From Minisyncoccota bacterium (lineage in GTDB: Bacteria > Patescibacteria > Microgenomatia > UBA1400 > PJMF01), in assembly GCA_012515515.1 (NCBI GenBank), contig JAAYYE010000010.1, forward strand, positions 1 through 64,000: a DNA stretch of 64,000 bases. The letters are read 5' to 3'. Below are positions 49,776-59,077 of the stretch, in pieces; position 1 is the stretch's first letter; the number at the start of each line of letters is the position of its first letter. The notes below the pieces were generated by a model. That model saw only the letters and a program-made list of their open reading frames with translations. It did no database searches and was not told the DNA's origin. Made by a program: the position numbers and the translations under genes.

Positions 49776-50558
49776 TTACAAATGTTTTGCTAAAGTTGCT
49801 TCAACTTCTTCAATTGGCAGTGCTCCTTGAATAAACTCTCTGCCAGCTTTTTTACTGATAATTACTGTGGCAGGCGTACCGCCAATTCCAGCGCTTTGAG
49901 CTCCAGCCATCATTTCGCTAACGATGCTTGCAGTTTCTTGTTTTTCTAAACAAGCTTGAACTTGATCTGCAGAGGCACCACTGCTAGTAGCAATACTTAA
50001 AATACTGCTGTCACTGATTATTGAGTCACCGTTTTCAAGTATGTAAATTGATTTATCAGTCAGTTTGTCATAGAGAACATCAGTAAATTTCCAGAATGCA
50101 TCTTCGCCAGCATCTTTTGCTACACATTCACTGGCTTGGATTAATTTATCAGAATAAATAGAACCTAAAGAAAAGTGACGGTAAACGAAAGTAATTTGAT
50201 CAGCATATTTTTCAACTAAGGCGTTAAGAGTCGGATGCCAGCGCTGACAATAGAAACACTGAAAATCAGAATAAGAAATCATCACCACATCAGCATCTTT
50301 TACACCTTGAAAATGATCTTTATCGTTAAATTCTGGGATATTTTCTAAAGCAAGAGCTTCAACACCTTCGTCACTGTCACTTGGGTTATCAGCTTGCTCA
50401 ATTGTTTTATCAGATTTCAACAATTGATTCTCAGTCCAGAGAGATCCACCCAAAAAACCAAGTACTAAAACAATCAAGATAATAACTATTAATGAGAAAT
50501 GTTCGTTGAGGAAATTAAGGAAATTATTAAAAGAGAATTTGTTTTCTGATTTTGCCAT
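49776..50558 (-). CDS. DsbA-like membrane-anchored thiol oxidoreductase
   Basis: This 260-residue protein has an N-terminal membrane helix (about 20-40), an acidic spacer and a thioredoxin-fold DsbA/BdbD-like domain. Its active site is C101-F-Y-C104 in SYSDFQCFYCQRWHP, with a helical insertion. The cis-Pro loop GGTPATVII is near the C-terminus. It should act outside the membrane to form or isomerise disulfides in exported proteins. One more cysteine pair (SECVAKDAG / QACLEK) is present in the helical domain. It is near the CcdA-like gene at 51504, so both may belong to one extracytoplasmic thiol system. Confidence 0.9.
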   Translation of the reverse strand: MAKSENKFSFNNFLNFLNEHFSLIVIILIVLVLGFLGGSLWTENQLLKSDKTIEQADNPSDSDEGVEALALENIPEFNDKDHFQGVKDADVVMISYSDFQCFYCQRWHPTLNALVEKYADQITFVYRHFSLGSIYSDKLIQASECVAKDAGEDAFWKFTDVLYDKLTDKSIYILENGDSIISDSSILSIATSSGASADQVQACLEKQETASIVSEMMAGAQSAGIGGTPATVIISKKAGREFIQGALPIEEVEATLAKHL

Positions 50559-50575
50559 TTGCGCTTTCTATTTCT

Positions 50576-50581
50576 ATAATA
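50576..50581 (-). promoter_or_regulatory. Predicted -10 element of the DsbA-like gene
   Basis: TATTAT on the minus strand lies 17 bases before the ATG at 50558. This spacing predicts a short leader. Confidence 0.35.
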
Positions 50582-50629
50582 GCAATTATTCTAACACACA
50601 TAAAATCAAAAGAGCATTAAGTAATATTT

Positions 50630-51436
50630 ATGAGTAATTATTCCTCTACTAGTAAAAAAGTGTCTATTTATGAGCAACAACAAGTGCTGAAATATGGCTT
50701 AAATCTAGATGATTTTATTAAAAAAAGTGAGATGCCGGTTGAGTATTTTACTGGCAAGGTAGACTTTGCTGGCTTAACTTTAGCAGTCAATAAGCAGGTC
50801 TTAATACCCAGAATTGAAACCGAGGAGTTAGTTGATAGGGCTTTGCTAATTTTAAAGAGTCGGGAAAAGCGAGTAGTTAAAATCATTGATTTAGCTACTG
50901 GCAGTGGAGCTATTGCTCTAGCTTTGATTAAGCAACTGAGTTTAAATAACTATTTTAAACGAAGATGGGAATTTTATTTAATCGATGTTTCTCAGCAAGC
51001 AATTGAGCTAGCCAAGAACAATTATCAAGATTTAATTGCTCAATTAAACTGCTCAGAGCAAATTAAGGCGACATTTATTGTTAGTAATTTGTTTGAAGAG
51101 CTAGATAAAAACTTGCAATGTGATTTGCTGCTGGCTAATTTGCCATATATCCCCAGCGCAAAAATACAAAACCTACCAGCTAGTGTCAAAAAATATGAAC
51201 CAGTCATTGCTCTTGATGGAGGAATAACTGGTTTTGAATTAATAGCAAAAACCCTCGAACAAGTTGCTTCGAGTAATTTATTGGCCAAGGATGCAATATT
51301 ATTGTTTGAAACAGACAGTAATCATGATAGGCAATTTGTCAATAAAAATTTCCCGACTCTTTTGCAAAAATTCGAATTCCAATTTATTAAAGACCAATTT
51401 TCCAGACAAAGATTTATCCAAGCAGGGGAACTTTAA
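50630..51436 (+). CDS. prmC: Release factor glutamine methyltransferase PrmC
   Basis: This enzyme methylates the glutamine of the GGQ motif in release factors, using S-adenosylmethionine. The 268-residue protein has an N-terminal helical domain and IPRIETEELVDRAL. The SAM motif is IDLATGSGAIALALIKQL, and ANLPYIPS stands in place of the usual N-P-P-Y. This gives N-L-P-Y, a substitution seen in divergent members of the family. The last segment DSNHDRQFVNKNF fits the family end. prfA is not adjacent in this window. Confidence 0.88.
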   Translation: MSNYSSTSKKVSIYEQQQVLKYGLNLDDFIKKSEMPVEYFTGKVDFAGLTLAVNKQVLIPRIETEELVDRALLILKSREKRVVKIIDLATGSGAIALALIKQLSLNNYFKRRWEFYLIDVSQQAIELAKNNYQDLIAQLNCSEQIKATFIVSNLFEELDKNLQCDLLLANLPYIPSAKIQNLPASVKKYEPVIALDGGITGFELIAKTLEQVASSNLLAKDAILLFETDSNHDRQFVNKNFPTLLQKFEFQFIKDQFSRQRFIQAGEL

Positions 51437-51503
51437 TCTTGCAGTTATAATAGATACAGGTTAAAATTGCATTTATTCAAATTAAACAATTTAGGATATT
51501 GTG

Positions 51504-52760
51504 ATGACAAATTTTTTTAAGAAAGTGGCGCGCTACTCCCTGTTGATTTTATTGCCAGTTCTATTTTTAATTGTTTCTATTAAATCACCGGTGCAGGCTA
51601 GCGGTGAAGCAAATATCCACTTCTTTTCTTCACAATATTGTCCTCATTGTCGCCAAGCTGAAAATTTTTTACGTGAATTAAAAACTGAACAACCATCATT
51701 ACTCATTTATAAATACGAAGTTTCTCATCAACAAAATTCTCAACTACTAACTACGCTTGCCAGTCGTTTAGCTGTGAGTGGGCAAGGAGTGCCTTTTATT
51801 TTGATTAATAAGCAAAGCATTATTGGTTTTTCTGAGGGCACGGCTAGCGAGATTTATTCTTTGTTAAATTCAGAAGAAATTGAGGAAGATTTTGTGGCAG
51901 AAATAATTAAAGAGAATCGTTTAACTCCTATTATTGAAGAAATTACTGTGACAGAAGCCGATCCAACAGAGTCGGAGGAAGATCAAGCCCCAACAAATGA
52001 AGATCAACAGGTTCAGGAAATTGAGTTACCTGTATTTGGTCGAGTTAACCCTCATAATATATCTTTACCCATAGTTACTATAATGATCGGTCTTGTCGAT
52101 GGTTTTAATCCTTGTGCCATGTGGGTATTAATTTTCTTAATTTCTTTGCTCCTGGGCATGAAAGATCGACGCAGGATGTGGGCTCTAGGCTTAGTTTTTA
52201 TTTTAACTTCAGGCTTTGTTTATTTTTTATTTATGAGCGCTTGGCTTAATTTCTTTTTGTTTTTGGGTCTGGTTAATTGGGTTAGAATTGCCATTGCGCT
52301 ATTAGCTATTATCGTTGCCATTAATTATTTAAGAGATTTTATAAAAAATAAAGATGCTGCCTGTCAAGTCGATTTGGGGGGAAATAAGAAAAAAATCTTT
52401 ACTAGTTTAAAAGAAATAGTTTATCGAAAAAATATTATTTGGTCTTTGCTTGGCATTATCTTATTAGCTTTTAGCGTCAATCTCTTAGAACTAGTTTGTT
52501 CTGCTGGCTTACCAGCAGTTTATACCAAGTTGTTGAGCATGCATAACTTGACGAAATTCGAGCATTATTCCTATCTATTGCTCTATATTCTAGTATTCAT
52601 GTTAGATGATGTCTTAGTGTTTGTTATCACCATGATTAGCATGAAGCGGGTGACTTTAAGCACAAAATATGCCCATTATGCCCACCTAGTAGGAGGTATT
52701 ATGATGCTAATTATTGGTTTATTAATGCTTTTTAAACCAGAATGGATTATGTTTGCTTAA
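51504..52760 (+). CDS. Exported glutaredoxin-like domain fused to CcdA/DsbD-type membrane domain
   Basis: This 418-residue protein has a signal-like helix (about 10-28) followed by an extracytoplasmic thioredoxin-fold domain with C46-P-H-C49 in FFSSQYCPHCRQAENF and the cis-Pro site GVPFILIN. After an acidic spacer rich in Glu/Asp/Gln (about 145-175) come six or more helices carrying the CcdA-type cysteines: DGFNPCAMWVL and ELVCSAGLP. CcdA/DsbD domains pass electrons from cytoplasmic thioredoxin (trxA at 6815) to exported proteins. The N-terminal glutaredoxin-like fold may be the immediate acceptor. I chose the ATG at 51504 over the GTG one codon earlier. It lies between prmC and pflB. Confidence 0.85.
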   Translation: MTNFFKKVARYSLLILLPVLFLIVSIKSPVQASGEANIHFFSSQYCPHCRQAENFLRELKTEQPSLLIYKYEVSHQQNSQLLTTLASRLAVSGQGVPFILINKQSIIGFSEGTASEIYSLLNSEEIEEDFVAEIIKENRLTPIIEEITVTEADPTESEEDQAPTNEDQQVQEIELPVFGRVNPHNISLPIVTIMIGLVDGFNPCAMWVLIFLISLLLGMKDRRRMWALGLVFILTSGFVYFLFMSAWLNFFLFLGLVNWVRIAIALLAIIVAINYLRDFIKNKDAACQVDLGGNKKKIFTSLKEIVYRKNIIWSLLGIILLAFSVNLLELVCSAGLPAVYTKLLSMHNLTKFEHYSYLLLYILVFMLDDVLVFVITMISMKRVTLSTKYAHYAHLVGGIMMLIIGLLMLFKPEWIMFA

Positions 52761-52847
52761 TGAGTTGTCTCTTTATAGACAGTGATTTATGATATTAAAA
52801 AAAATTACAATTATTATTAATAGAAAATTAATATAAAAAAAGGAAGT

Positions 52848-55070
52848 ATGACTAAAAAATTTAAAGATGGTGTTTGGCAAAAAGAAATTAATACTAGAGA
52901 TTTTATTTTGCAAAATATGACTCCATACGAAGGAGATGCGAGTTTTCTAGTGGGTCCAGCTGAAACAACTAAAAAACTTTGGCAAAAAGCCAGTCAGCTT
53001 TTAAATGAAGAATTGGCAAAAGGAGGCATCTTAGACATTGATACAGAAACTATTCCAACGATCACTAGTCATAAGCCCGGATATTTAGATAAAAAATTGG
53101 AAAAAATCGTTGGTTATCAAACTGACCAACCTCTTAAAAGAGCCATTAAGCCTTTTGGCGGAATTAGGGTAGTAGAAGCAGCGGCTGAAGAAAATAACTA
53201 CAAAGTGTCTGAAGAAGTAGTCAAAATTTTCGATGAATATCGTAAAAGTCATAATGATGGCGTTTTTGATGCTTATACAGATGAGATGAAGCTTTTGCGT
53301 TCAACTGGAATTTTAACTGGTTTACCAGACAATTATGCTCGTGGCAGAATTGTTGGAGATTATCGTCGAGTGGCTTTGTATGGAATAGATCGACTGATTG
53401 AGGCTAAGAAACAAGACAAACAAGCTTTAGTAGGAGTAATGACAGACGAATTAATTCGCCTGCGAGAAGAGGTGAGTGAGCAAATTAAAGCCCTCACAGC
53501 GATGAAAGTTATGGCTAAGAGCTATGGCTATGATATTTCTAAACCAGCTGAAAGTGCACAAGAGGCAATTCAGTGGACTTGGTTTGCTTTTTTAGCCGCA
53601 CTTAAAGAACAAGATGGCGCAGCCATGAGTTTGGGTAATGTGAGTAGCTTCTTTGATATTTATATTGAGCGTGACTTAAAGGCTGGCAAAATCACTGAGC
53701 TTGAGGCTCAGGAATTAGTAGATCATTTTATTATTCAGTGTCGATTAATTAGGCATTTACGAATGGATGCCTATAATCAGCTCTTTGCTGGCGATCCCAC
53801 TTGGATTACTGAGTGTTTAGGAGGATTTTTTAGTAATGGTCAACATAAAATCACTAAAACCAGTTTTAGATTCTTACAGAGCTTGTATAATCTGGGGCCA
53901 GCTCCTGAGCCAAATTTAACAGTCTTATGGTCAGAGAAATTGCCAAAGGGCTGGAAGGATTTTTGTGCTCGAGTCTCAATTGATACTTCTTCAATTCAAT
54001 ACGAAAACGACGATTTAATGAGAGATAAAGGTCAATGTGATGATTATTGTATTGCTTGTTGTGTGTCGATGATGGAAACCGGTAAAGAAATGCAGTTTTT
54101 TGGCGCACGCTGTAATCTTGCTAAAGCAATGTTGATGGCCCTTAACGAAGGTCGAGATGAAAAAAGCGGTGAGCTAGTAGTGCCAGGCATCGAGCCTTTG
54201 CCAGCTGGACCAATAGATTATCAAGAATTTAGAGACCGTTTTGAAAAAACCATTACCTATTTAGCTAGTTCATATGTCAATACGATGAATGTAATCCATT
54301 ATATGCATGACAAATATTATTATGAAAAAGCTCAATTAGCTTTAATGGACACTCATTGTCATCGTAATATGGCTTTTGGTATTGCTGGTTTAAGTGTGGT
54401 AGCTGATTCACTATCAGCTATGAAATTCGCCAAAGTGACTCCTGTTAGAGATAAAAATGGACTCACCACTGATTTTAAGGTTGAGGGTGAATATCCAATG
54501 TATGGTAATGATGATGACCGAGTCGATGACATTGCAGTTGAGTTAGTCAAGCGCTTTAGTGCTGAATTAGCCAAAAATCATATTTATCGCAATGCAACAG
54601 CCACTTTGTCAGTTTTAACTATCACTTCTAACGTGGTTTATGGTTCTAAAACAGGCGCTACTCCAGATGGTCGCAAAGCTGGAGAGGCATTTGCCCCCGG
54701 TGCCAACCCCATGCATGGTCGAGATCACTCTGGAGCGATTGCTTCCTTAAACAGTGTGGCAAAAATTGATTATGCCGACGCAAGAGATGGTATATCTAAT
54801 ACTTTTTCAATTGTGCCTAAAGCCCTAGGTAGTGAACAGAAACAACAGGTTAATAACTTAGTTGGTATGTTAGATGGTTATTTTAATCAAGATGCTCACC
54901 ACCTAAATGTTAATGTTTTAAACCAAGAAACTCTAGAAGACGCCATGGAGCATCCAGAAAATTATCCACAGTTAACTATTCGAGTTTCTGGTTATGCGGT
55001 GAATTTTATTAAATTATCTCGGGCTCTCCAAGAAGAGGTGATAGCACGGACCTTTCATAAAACAATGTAG
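52848..55070 (+). CDS. pflB: Pyruvate formate-lyase
   Basis: This glycyl-radical enzyme converts pyruvate and CoA to acetyl-CoA and formate under anaerobic conditions. The 740-residue protein has the catalytic pair C404-C405 in DYCIACCVSMM and the glycyl-radical motif R-V-S-G715-Y near the C-terminus. Classical segments include FGGIRVVEAA, STGILTGLPDNYARGRIVGDYRRVALYG, NDDLMRDKG and GATPDGRKAGEAFAPGANPMHGRD. Together these are specific to true PFL rather than a diol dehydratase or other family member. AGGAAG sits right before the ATG, and an imperfect upstream TGTCT / AGACA inverted repeat (52766-52781) may be regulatory. It heads an operon with pflA. Confidence 0.96.
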   Translation: MTKKFKDGVWQKEINTRDFILQNMTPYEGDASFLVGPAETTKKLWQKASQLLNEELAKGGILDIDTETIPTITSHKPGYLDKKLEKIVGYQTDQPLKRAIKPFGGIRVVEAAAEENNYKVSEEVVKIFDEYRKSHNDGVFDAYTDEMKLLRSTGILTGLPDNYARGRIVGDYRRVALYGIDRLIEAKKQDKQALVGVMTDELIRLREEVSEQIKALTAMKVMAKSYGYDISKPAESAQEAIQWTWFAFLAALKEQDGAAMSLGNVSSFFDIYIERDLKAGKITELEAQELVDHFIIQCRLIRHLRMDAYNQLFAGDPTWITECLGGFFSNGQHKITKTSFRFLQSLYNLGPAPEPNLTVLWSEKLPKGWKDFCARVSIDTSSIQYENDDLMRDKGQCDDYCIACCVSMMETGKEMQFFGARCNLAKAMLMALNEGRDEKSGELVVPGIEPLPAGPIDYQEFRDRFEKTITYLASSYVNTMNVIHYMHDKYYYEKAQLALMDTHCHRNMAFGIAGLSVVADSLSAMKFAKVTPVRDKNGLTTDFKVEGEYPMYGNDDDRVDDIAVELVKRFSAELAKNHIYRNATATLSVLTITSNVVYGSKTGATPDGRKAGEAFAPGANPMHGRDHSGAIASLNSVAKIDYADARDGISNTFSIVPKALGSEQKQQVNNLVGMLDGYFNQDAHHLNVNVLNQETLEDAMEHPENYPQLTIRVSGYAVNFIKLSRALQEEVIARTFHKTM

Positions 55071-55071
55071 C

Positions 55072-55824
55072 ATGGCCAAAACTCTTAGAATTCATTCATT
55101 TGAAACGTTTGGGGTTCATGATGGACCAGGTATTCGCCTAGTAGTTTTTGCCCAAGGTTGTCCTTTTCGTTGTCTCTATTGTCATAATCCCGACACTCAA
55201 GACTTGGAAACCAATAAAACCATACTCAAGACTGTTGATGAAATCATTGAACTCTTAGAAAGAGAAAAACCCTATTTTGGTAAAAGTGGTACTGGCGGTG
55301 GACTGACTATTTCTGGAGGTGAACCAACTCTACAAGCCAAGGCAGTGACTGCTATTTTTAAAAAAGCGCAAGAAAAGGGTTTTCACACTTGTCTGGATAC
55401 TTGTGGGGCAATTGTTAACAAAGATGTGGAAGAGTTATATCGTTACACCGATCTATTATTGTTGGATGTTAAACACATTAATAATGATTGGCATCGGAAA
55501 TTAGTTGGTCAAAGCAATGACAATGTTTTAAAAAATGCTAAAATTAGAGAAAAAAGTGGCCGAGAAATGTGGTTGCGCTATGTGCTAGTGCCAGGATGGA
55601 CTAATCAAAAAGAATATATGCTGGCTTGGGCCAAATATTTCGCTCATTTTAAAACCGTGAGTAGGGTTGAGATTTTACCTTATCACGAACTTGGCAAACA
55701 CAAATATCAAGAATTAGGCAGAAAATATCTCTTAGAAGAGATAAAGCCACCCAGTCAAGCAGAAATTAATCAAGCAAAAGAAATTTTTACAGAGTATTTT
55801 GGAGAGAAAGTTTTAGTACACTAA
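55072..55824 (+). CDS. pflA: Pyruvate formate-lyase activating enzyme
   Basis: This radical-SAM enzyme abstracts a hydrogen from Gly715 of PFL. The 250-residue protein has the cluster motif C30-P-F-R-C34-L-Y-C37 with the following HNPD. The N-terminus is FETFGVHDGPGIRLVVFAQGC, and the SAM-binding stretch is GGGLTISGGEPTLQ. Further conserved segments are CLDTCG, LLLDVKH and LRYVLVPGWT. It starts one base after the pflB stop, so the two are one operon, with the acetate-CoA ligase 16 bases further on. Confidence 0.96.
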   Translation: MAKTLRIHSFETFGVHDGPGIRLVVFAQGCPFRCLYCHNPDTQDLETNKTILKTVDEIIELLEREKPYFGKSGTGGGLTISGGEPTLQAKAVTAIFKKAQEKGFHTCLDTCGAIVNKDVEELYRYTDLLLLDVKHINNDWHRKLVGQSNDNVLKNAKIREKSGREMWLRYVLVPGWTNQKEYMLAWAKYFAHFKTVSRVEILPYHELGKHKYQELGRKYLLEEIKPPSQAEINQAKEIFTEYFGEKVLVH

Positions 55825-55840
55825 AAAATAGAAAGACTTT

Positions 55841-57928
55841 ATGAATTTTCAAGCTCTTTTTCAACCACAATCAATTGCCATCGTTGGGGCATCAAGCAGA
55901 GAAAAAACTGTTGGCAATGATGTCGTAAAAAACTTGGTGCAACAGGGATTTGCTGGACAGATTTTTCCCATTAATCCAAAAATTGACGAACTATACGGTG
56001 TCAAAGTCTATCATGATATCAAAGACCTAGATCAAAAAATTGACTTAGTGGTGGTGGCCATTCCGGCTAAATTTGTTAATTCAGCCATCGAGGAAGCAGC
56101 CAAAAAAGGCGCTCAAGCCGCAATAGTTATCTCTGCTGGTTTTAAAGAAGCGGGCAATTTTGCCCTGGAACAAGAATTGGCTGAAACTTGCAAGCGCCAC
56201 AATATAATTTTAGTTGGTCCAAATTGTCTAGGAGTCATTAATGCTGAGCAAAAAATGAATGCTTCTTTTGCCGCCATTATGCCTGAAGTAGGCAATGTGG
56301 CATTTATGTCGCAAAGTGGAGCCCTGTGTACAGCAGTGCTAGATTACGCCAAAGAATTGGGTTTAGGTTTTTCAAAATTTATTAGTATTGGTAATAAAGC
56401 TGCTTTAGATGAGTTGGCCTTAATTCAATATTTACATGAAGATCCCCAGACAAAAGTAATTTGTATTTATGCTGAGGCTCTTGATAATGCTCCAGCCATT
56501 ATTGCTAGTTTGAAAAAACTTAATCGAGGTAAGAATCCTAAGCCTGTTATTATTTTAAAATCAGGCAAGACTGAAGCTGGAGCCAGTGCCATTGCTTCTC
56601 ATACTGGTTCTTTGAGTGGAGGAGACAATGCTTATCAGGCTTTATTTGATCAGGCAGGCATAATTCGTGCTCAATCAATCAGTGAATTGTTTGATTTAGC
56701 ATCGGTGATGAGTACTAATCCATTAAAAGCAATTAAAAGCGTCACCATTGTGACAAATGCTGGTGGACCAGGTGTATTAACCACTGATGCAATCATCGAA
56801 AATGGTTTGACAATGGCTGAATTAGAGAAAAATACCGTTAAAAAATTAAGAGAATTTTTACCTGCAGCTGCTAATGTTCACAACCCTGTTGATGTTTTAG
56901 GTGATGCTGTTGGTGAGGTCTATGAAAAAACCCTCAATGTGCTTAGTGAAGACAAAAATACTGATGCAATATTATTACTTTTAACCCCTCAGAGCATGAC
57001 TGAACCAGTTGAAACTGCTAGAGCTGTGGTGAATTTACGAAAAAAAACAGATAAGGCCATTGTTGTCTCACTCATGGGTCGAGATTTAGTTGCTGGGGGA
57101 GTGAAATTGTTAAGGGATAATAAAATTGCTAACACCACCTTTCCTGAATCAGCAGCACTGGGCTTGGGAGCCTTGGCTAAATTTGTCGCTTGGACAAAAA
57201 TTAAGGAGAGTGGGGTAAAGGTGTTTGCAGATGTTGATCGGGAAAAAGTTGCTAAAATCTTTCAAGAAGCGAGAAAAGTGGGTAAAACTAGTTTTCCTGA
57301 AGCAGAAGCCATGGAAATTTTACGTGCCTATAATTTCCCCTTATTAAAAAGTGCCACAGCTAAGTCTGCTAAAGAGGCTAAAAAAATTCTCAGTGAATTT
57401 AATTGCGCTGCAGCAATGAAAATTGTTTCACCAGACATTTTACACAAGAGTGACGTTGGCGGAGTTATGCTCAATGTAACAGCAGATACAGTTGAGAGTA
57501 AATTTACGGAAATGATGACTGTTGTGGCAAAAAATATGCCTCAGGCAAAACTTGAAGGAGTCTTATTAATGGAAATGGCGCCTCAGGGCCATGAAACAAT
57601 TTTAGGTATTAATAAAAATTCATTAGGCAGTATGTTGATGTTTGGTTTGGGCGGCATTTACGTCGAAGTTTTTAAGGATGTGACCTTTGCTTTCCCACCA
57701 TTAACACTCTTAGAAATCAAAAAAATGGTTAATGGCTTAAAATCGAGTAGTATTTTTGCAGGAACTCGAGGACAGCAGGCAATTGATCAAGAGAGTTTGA
57801 TTTCGGCCATTGCTCGCCTAGCCCAATTAAGTAGTGATTTTCCTGAAATTAAAGAATTAGACATCAATCCTTTGTTATTAAGCGCTAGTGGGGCCAAAGT
57901 GCTCGATGCGCGGATTGTGATCGATTAA
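55841..57928 (+). CDS. ADP-forming acetate--CoA ligase, fused alpha-beta
   Basis: This enzyme makes acetate and ATP from acetyl-CoA, ADP and phosphate. The 695-residue chain carries the alpha part first: the CoA-binding domain SIAIVGASSREKTVGNDVVKNL, then succinyl-CoA-synthetase-like domains with the phospho-histidine H254 in IASHTGSLSGG. The beta ATP-grasp part follows from about residue 475, with AAMKIVSPDILHKSDVGGV, LLMEMAPQGHETILG, GLGGIYVEVFKDV and ELDINPLL. With PFL and PflA directly upstream it completes pyruvate to acetate with ATP gain. The fused form is common in Candidate Phyla Radiation bacteria and archaea. Confidence 0.94.
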   Translation: MNFQALFQPQSIAIVGASSREKTVGNDVVKNLVQQGFAGQIFPINPKIDELYGVKVYHDIKDLDQKIDLVVVAIPAKFVNSAIEEAAKKGAQAAIVISAGFKEAGNFALEQELAETCKRHNIILVGPNCLGVINAEQKMNASFAAIMPEVGNVAFMSQSGALCTAVLDYAKELGLGFSKFISIGNKAALDELALIQYLHEDPQTKVICIYAEALDNAPAIIASLKKLNRGKNPKPVIILKSGKTEAGASAIASHTGSLSGGDNAYQALFDQAGIIRAQSISELFDLASVMSTNPLKAIKSVTIVTNAGGPGVLTTDAIIENGLTMAELEKNTVKKLREFLPAAANVHNPVDVLGDAVGEVYEKTLNVLSEDKNTDAILLLLTPQSMTEPVETARAVVNLRKKTDKAIVVSLMGRDLVAGGVKLLRDNKIANTTFPESAALGLGALAKFVAWTKIKESGVKVFADVDREKVAKIFQEARKVGKTSFPEAEAMEILRAYNFPLLKSATAKSAKEAKKILSEFNCAAAMKIVSPDILHKSDVGGVMLNVTADTVESKFTEMMTVVAKNMPQAKLEGVLLMEMAPQGHETILGINKNSLGSMLMFGLGGIYVEVFKDVTFAFPPLTLLEIKKMVNGLKSSSIFAGTRGQQAIDQESLISAIARLAQLSSDFPEIKELDINPLLLSASGAKVLDARIVID

Positions 57929-57929
57929 T

Positions 57930-59060
57930 ATGACAAGAGCCTTATATGCCCTTTCTGGAGATCCAATTACTCATGGACATCTAGATGTTATTAAGCGAGC
58001 AGCCAAGGCTTTTGATCAGTTAATTGTTGCGATTGGCATTAATCCACTTAAAAATTATTTATTTACCCTAGAAGAACGCAAAGAAATGGCTCAGCGGAGC
58101 CTGGCACAATATAAAAATGTCAAGGTGCTTTCATTTACTGGTTTATTGGTGGATTTTGCCTATGAAAATAATGTTGATTTTATTATTAAAGGGGTCAGGA
58201 GCAACCAGGATTTTGAGTATGAACATAATTTACACCTAATGGGTGAAAGTCAACGGCTGGGGATTGACACCTTTTTATTGTTTACCAAGGCAGAATTAGC
58301 TCATATTAGTTCGAGTGCCGTTAAGGAAATTCAAAATGATCAGGGCTTGATTCAAGATTATGTCAGCCCTTATGTTAAACAATGTTTAGAAAAAAAATTA
58401 TCTAAACAATTTATTATTGGTTTGACTGGAGAAATTGGCAGTGGTAAGAGTTATATTGGTCAGGAACTAGTTAAGCTGGCCGAGGCAGATCAGATTGTTG
58501 CTCATAACATCGAGTTAGATTTGATTTCCTCCCAAATTCAAGAGAATTTAAGTGAAGAAAAATATAAATTAGTCAGACAAGAGATTATCAAAAATTTTGG
58601 TCAAGAAGTTTGTAAAAAAGATGGTGGTCTTGATCGAAAAGCTTTGGGAGAAATTGTTTTTGCCGATAGCAAGAAACTCAGTAAATTAAATGAAATTATG
58701 CACACGCCTATTTTAGTGAGATTGCGTAAAGAATTAAAAAAGAAACAAGGTTTAATCATACTCAACGCTGCCTTGTTAGCCGAAACCAAGATGATGGACT
58801 TAAGCAACTATAATTTAATTTTACTAAATGTTGATGAGGCAACCCAAGAAAAACGCTTAATTGAGCGTGGTTTAAATAAAGAACAAATTAAGCGTCGTTT
58901 GGCAAGTCAGTATGATTTTGCCAAAAAGAAAAAAATCATTAAACAAGCCATTGATCATCACCAACACGGACAATTATTTATTTTGGAAAACGGTGTTAGT
59001 GCTGATAAGCAAGAACTTAATCTCTTGTGGCAAAAAGTTAAAGAATATTTTGCTCTCTAA
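57930..59060 (+). CDS. Fused phosphopantetheine adenylyltransferase and dephospho-CoA kinase (CoaD-CoaE)
   Basis: One chain of 376 residues appears to hold the last two steps of CoA synthesis. CoaD is residues about 1-160: YALSGDPITHGHLDVIKRA with the G-x-x-x-x-x-H-x-G-H nucleotidyl motif, IKGVRSNQDFEYEHNL and AHISSSAVKEI. CoaE follows: P-loop G164-LTGEIGSGK-S (K173), NFGQEV...GLDRKALGEIVFAD, a degenerate HP-type motif (HTPI) and LLNVDEATQEKRLIERGLNKEQ. CoaD and CoaE are separate in most bacteria, and this order resembles the PPAT-DPCK fusion of animal CoA synthase. The kinase half is the more divergent. It lies one base after the ADP-forming ligase, a CoA-using enzyme. Confidence 0.88.
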   Translation: MTRALYALSGDPITHGHLDVIKRAAKAFDQLIVAIGINPLKNYLFTLEERKEMAQRSLAQYKNVKVLSFTGLLVDFAYENNVDFIIKGVRSNQDFEYEHNLHLMGESQRLGIDTFLLFTKAELAHISSSAVKEIQNDQGLIQDYVSPYVKQCLEKKLSKQFIIGLTGEIGSGKSYIGQELVKLAEADQIVAHNIELDLISSQIQENLSEEKYKLVRQEIIKNFGQEVCKKDGGLDRKALGEIVFADSKKLSKLNEIMHTPILVRLRKELKKKQGLIILNAALLAETKMMDLSNYNLILLNVDEATQEKRLIERGLNKEQIKRRLASQYDFAKKKKIIKQAIDHHQHGQLFILENGVSADKQELNLLWQKVKEYFAL

Positions 59061-59077
59061 TTTACTTGCTCTCTAAT

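Noticed and set aside
52766..52781. Terminator or well-defined operator before pflB
   Set aside because: The TGTCT / AGACA inverted repeat is only five bases per arm, with no T-tract and no second copy. It is noted only as a possible site.
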